The notes under the pieces: generated by a model
The model's input: only the letters and a program-made list of their open reading frames with translations
What the model was told of the DNA's origin: nothing
Database searches by the model: none
In this document: positions 4,248-5,140 of the stretch, piece by piece
Layout: every line of letters starts with the position of its first letter
Numbering within the stretch: position 1 is the first letter of the stretch
NCBI GenBank assembly: GCA_023426765.1
Contig: JAEZBW010000037.1
Location: 1 to 5,140 of the forward strand
Source of the DNA: Bacillota bacterium
GTDB lineage: Bacteria; Bacillota; Clostridia; DSM-8532
DNA length: 5,140 bases
Direction: 5' to 3'
Made by a program: the position numbers and the translations under genes

Positions 4248-5140
4248 ATGAAAAAAAGACTATTGGCAGGTTTTCTTTGTTTTTTGCTGCTGGTATCGTT
4301 TGCGCCTCAGGCGCTCGCCGCTGAAATTCCGCAGACACTGGAAGCGCCTCTTAACCTGACAGCCCGTTACGACACAAGCTGGGGCCCTGTTTTCCGCTGG
4401 ACAGAACCGGAAGGTATTACAAAGCTGTACGCTCCGGGTCCTGATCAAATTCCGGCAACGGTTCTTGCGCAAATGGATGTAAAAATCGATGACGGTCCCT
4501 GGCGTTCCGAATCAGAAAGCCTGAGTCCCCGAAAGGATAGGCTGGGTGCGCCTTTTGTATGGGCTGTAGGTTCATACAGGCATGATGTGAACAACGTGCT
4601 GATTGGGTTGTTTATCGTTCAAAGCAACTTTGATACGAATTTCAGTTTGGAAAACAAGACGTACCATTTCCGGGTTCGCCATTTGGTTGAATATCAGAAG
4701 GACGGCATGTACCACTATGTCATCGGGCCTTTCTCGGAGATTGCATCCTTTGGAAAGAACGCTCCAACCATCCTCCCCGAAACACTGGAAGCTCCACCAA
4801 AGCCAAAAGCCGAGTTGTTGAAGGACGGAGGTGGTGTACCTTATTTCTCGCTGAATTGGGAAATTCCTGAAAGTATTACAAAAGCAAATCAGATGGTAGG
4901 GGTTTCTGCTTTTGTTGATTGGAAAATCGGGGATGGAAAATGGGCTTCGGAGTCTGGTCTGATGGTTCATTCCACGGGTTCACAGCTGAGCAACGAACTG
5001 ACCGTATACCCTAAGGATACCGGCGGTTTCGGAGAGGTGAACATTGAAGCCAATCTTTATTCCTTCCGTGTATTTTTTAAGCATGACGCCGGAGGCAAAA
5101 CAGTGGTGTCCCCGTTCTCCATTCCAGTGAGCATCGGCAC
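4248..5140 (+). CDS. Secreted tandem-repeat protein of unknown function, 3'-truncated
   Basis: The frame is open from the ATG at 4248 to the window end (297 full codons, no stop), so the protein is incomplete. Residues 1-25 are a classic signal peptide: MKKR, a hydrophobic core and APQALAA, with cleavage near A24/A25. Cys11 lies in the core and is not a lipobox. The mature part has two diverged copies of one domain: TLEAP at 30-34 and 179-183, then PVFRW (47-51) and PYFSLNW (198-204), GPWRSES (83-89) and GKWASES (230-236), YHFRVR (139-144) and YSFRVF (271-276), GPFS (160-163) and SPFS (288-291). The aromatic-strand pattern suggests an extracellular beta-sandwich, possibly fibronectin III-like. 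The start is set by AAGGAG (4232-4237), 10 bases upstream; ATGs at 4221 and 4227 lack such a site. No enzyme motif or cell-wall anchor is visible in the part present. Confidence 0.85.
   Translation, partial: MKKRLLAGFLCFLLLVSFAPQALAAEIPQTLEAPLNLTARYDTSWGPVFRWTEPEGITKLYAPGPDQIPATVLAQMDVKIDDGPWRSESESLSPRKDRLGAPFVWAVGSYRHDVNNVLIGLFIVQSNFDTNFSLENKTYHFRVRHLVEYQKDGMYHYVIGPFSEIASFGKNAPTILPETLEAPPKPKAELLKDGGGVPYFSLNWEIPESITKANQMVGVSAFVDWKIGDGKWASESGLMVHSTGSQLSNELTVYPKDTGGFGEVNIEANLYSFRVFFKHDAGGKTVVSPFSIPVSIG

Noticed and set aside
4572..4970. Minus-strand frame of 132 codons inside the secreted-protein gene
   Set aside because: It is opposite a continuous + frame with signal peptide, duplicated domains and a good ribosome binding site; its own product has no recognisable features.

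Overview
The window looks like a stretch of chromosome from a low-to-moderate GC Firmicute, probably a clostridium or a relative. This rests on strong GGAGG-type ribosome binding sites, a DUF3892 gene, a TTG start behind a GGGAGG box and the style of the signal peptide. I cannot name the species. It holds six genes, two of them cut by the window edges. No RNA gene, CRISPR array, transposase or phage gene is visible.

Bases 1-1316 (+): the end of an export-type ABC transporter operon, with two DUF990/ABC-2 integral membrane subunits joined by an ATGA start/stop overlap. The matching ATPase is not here and should lie upstream. Bases 1314-1386 carry two copies of a short hairpin-forming repeat. 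The first copy overlaps the permease stop codon. Bases 1435-1668 (+) encode a 77-residue DUF3892 protein, followed by a strong 11-bp hairpin that is the likely terminator.

Bases 1921-2913 (-) encode a cytoplasmic APH-fold small-molecule phosphotransferase. It is divergent from an AraC-family regulator at 3182-4051 (+), whose best start is a TTG rather than the first ATG of the frame. The divergent region (2914-3181) holds candidate promoters for both genes, two near-identical short palindromes 23 bp apart, and a large imperfect dyad over the AraC promoter. This fits autoregulation and perhaps control of the phosphotransferase, but that is inference.

Bases 4248-5140 (+) encode the first ~297 residues of a secreted protein that runs off the window. 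It has a clear signal peptide and two diverged tandem copies of a ~150-residue domain, possibly FN3-like. Its leader contains a perfect TATAAT, a 13-bp palindrome and an enclosing 7-bp inverted repeat.

The genes look like independent neighbours rather than one pathway. I see no convincing new multi-gene system. The points most worth a second look are the covarying intergenic repeat pair, the palindrome-rich divergent control region, and the duplicated-domain secreted protein with its structured leader.
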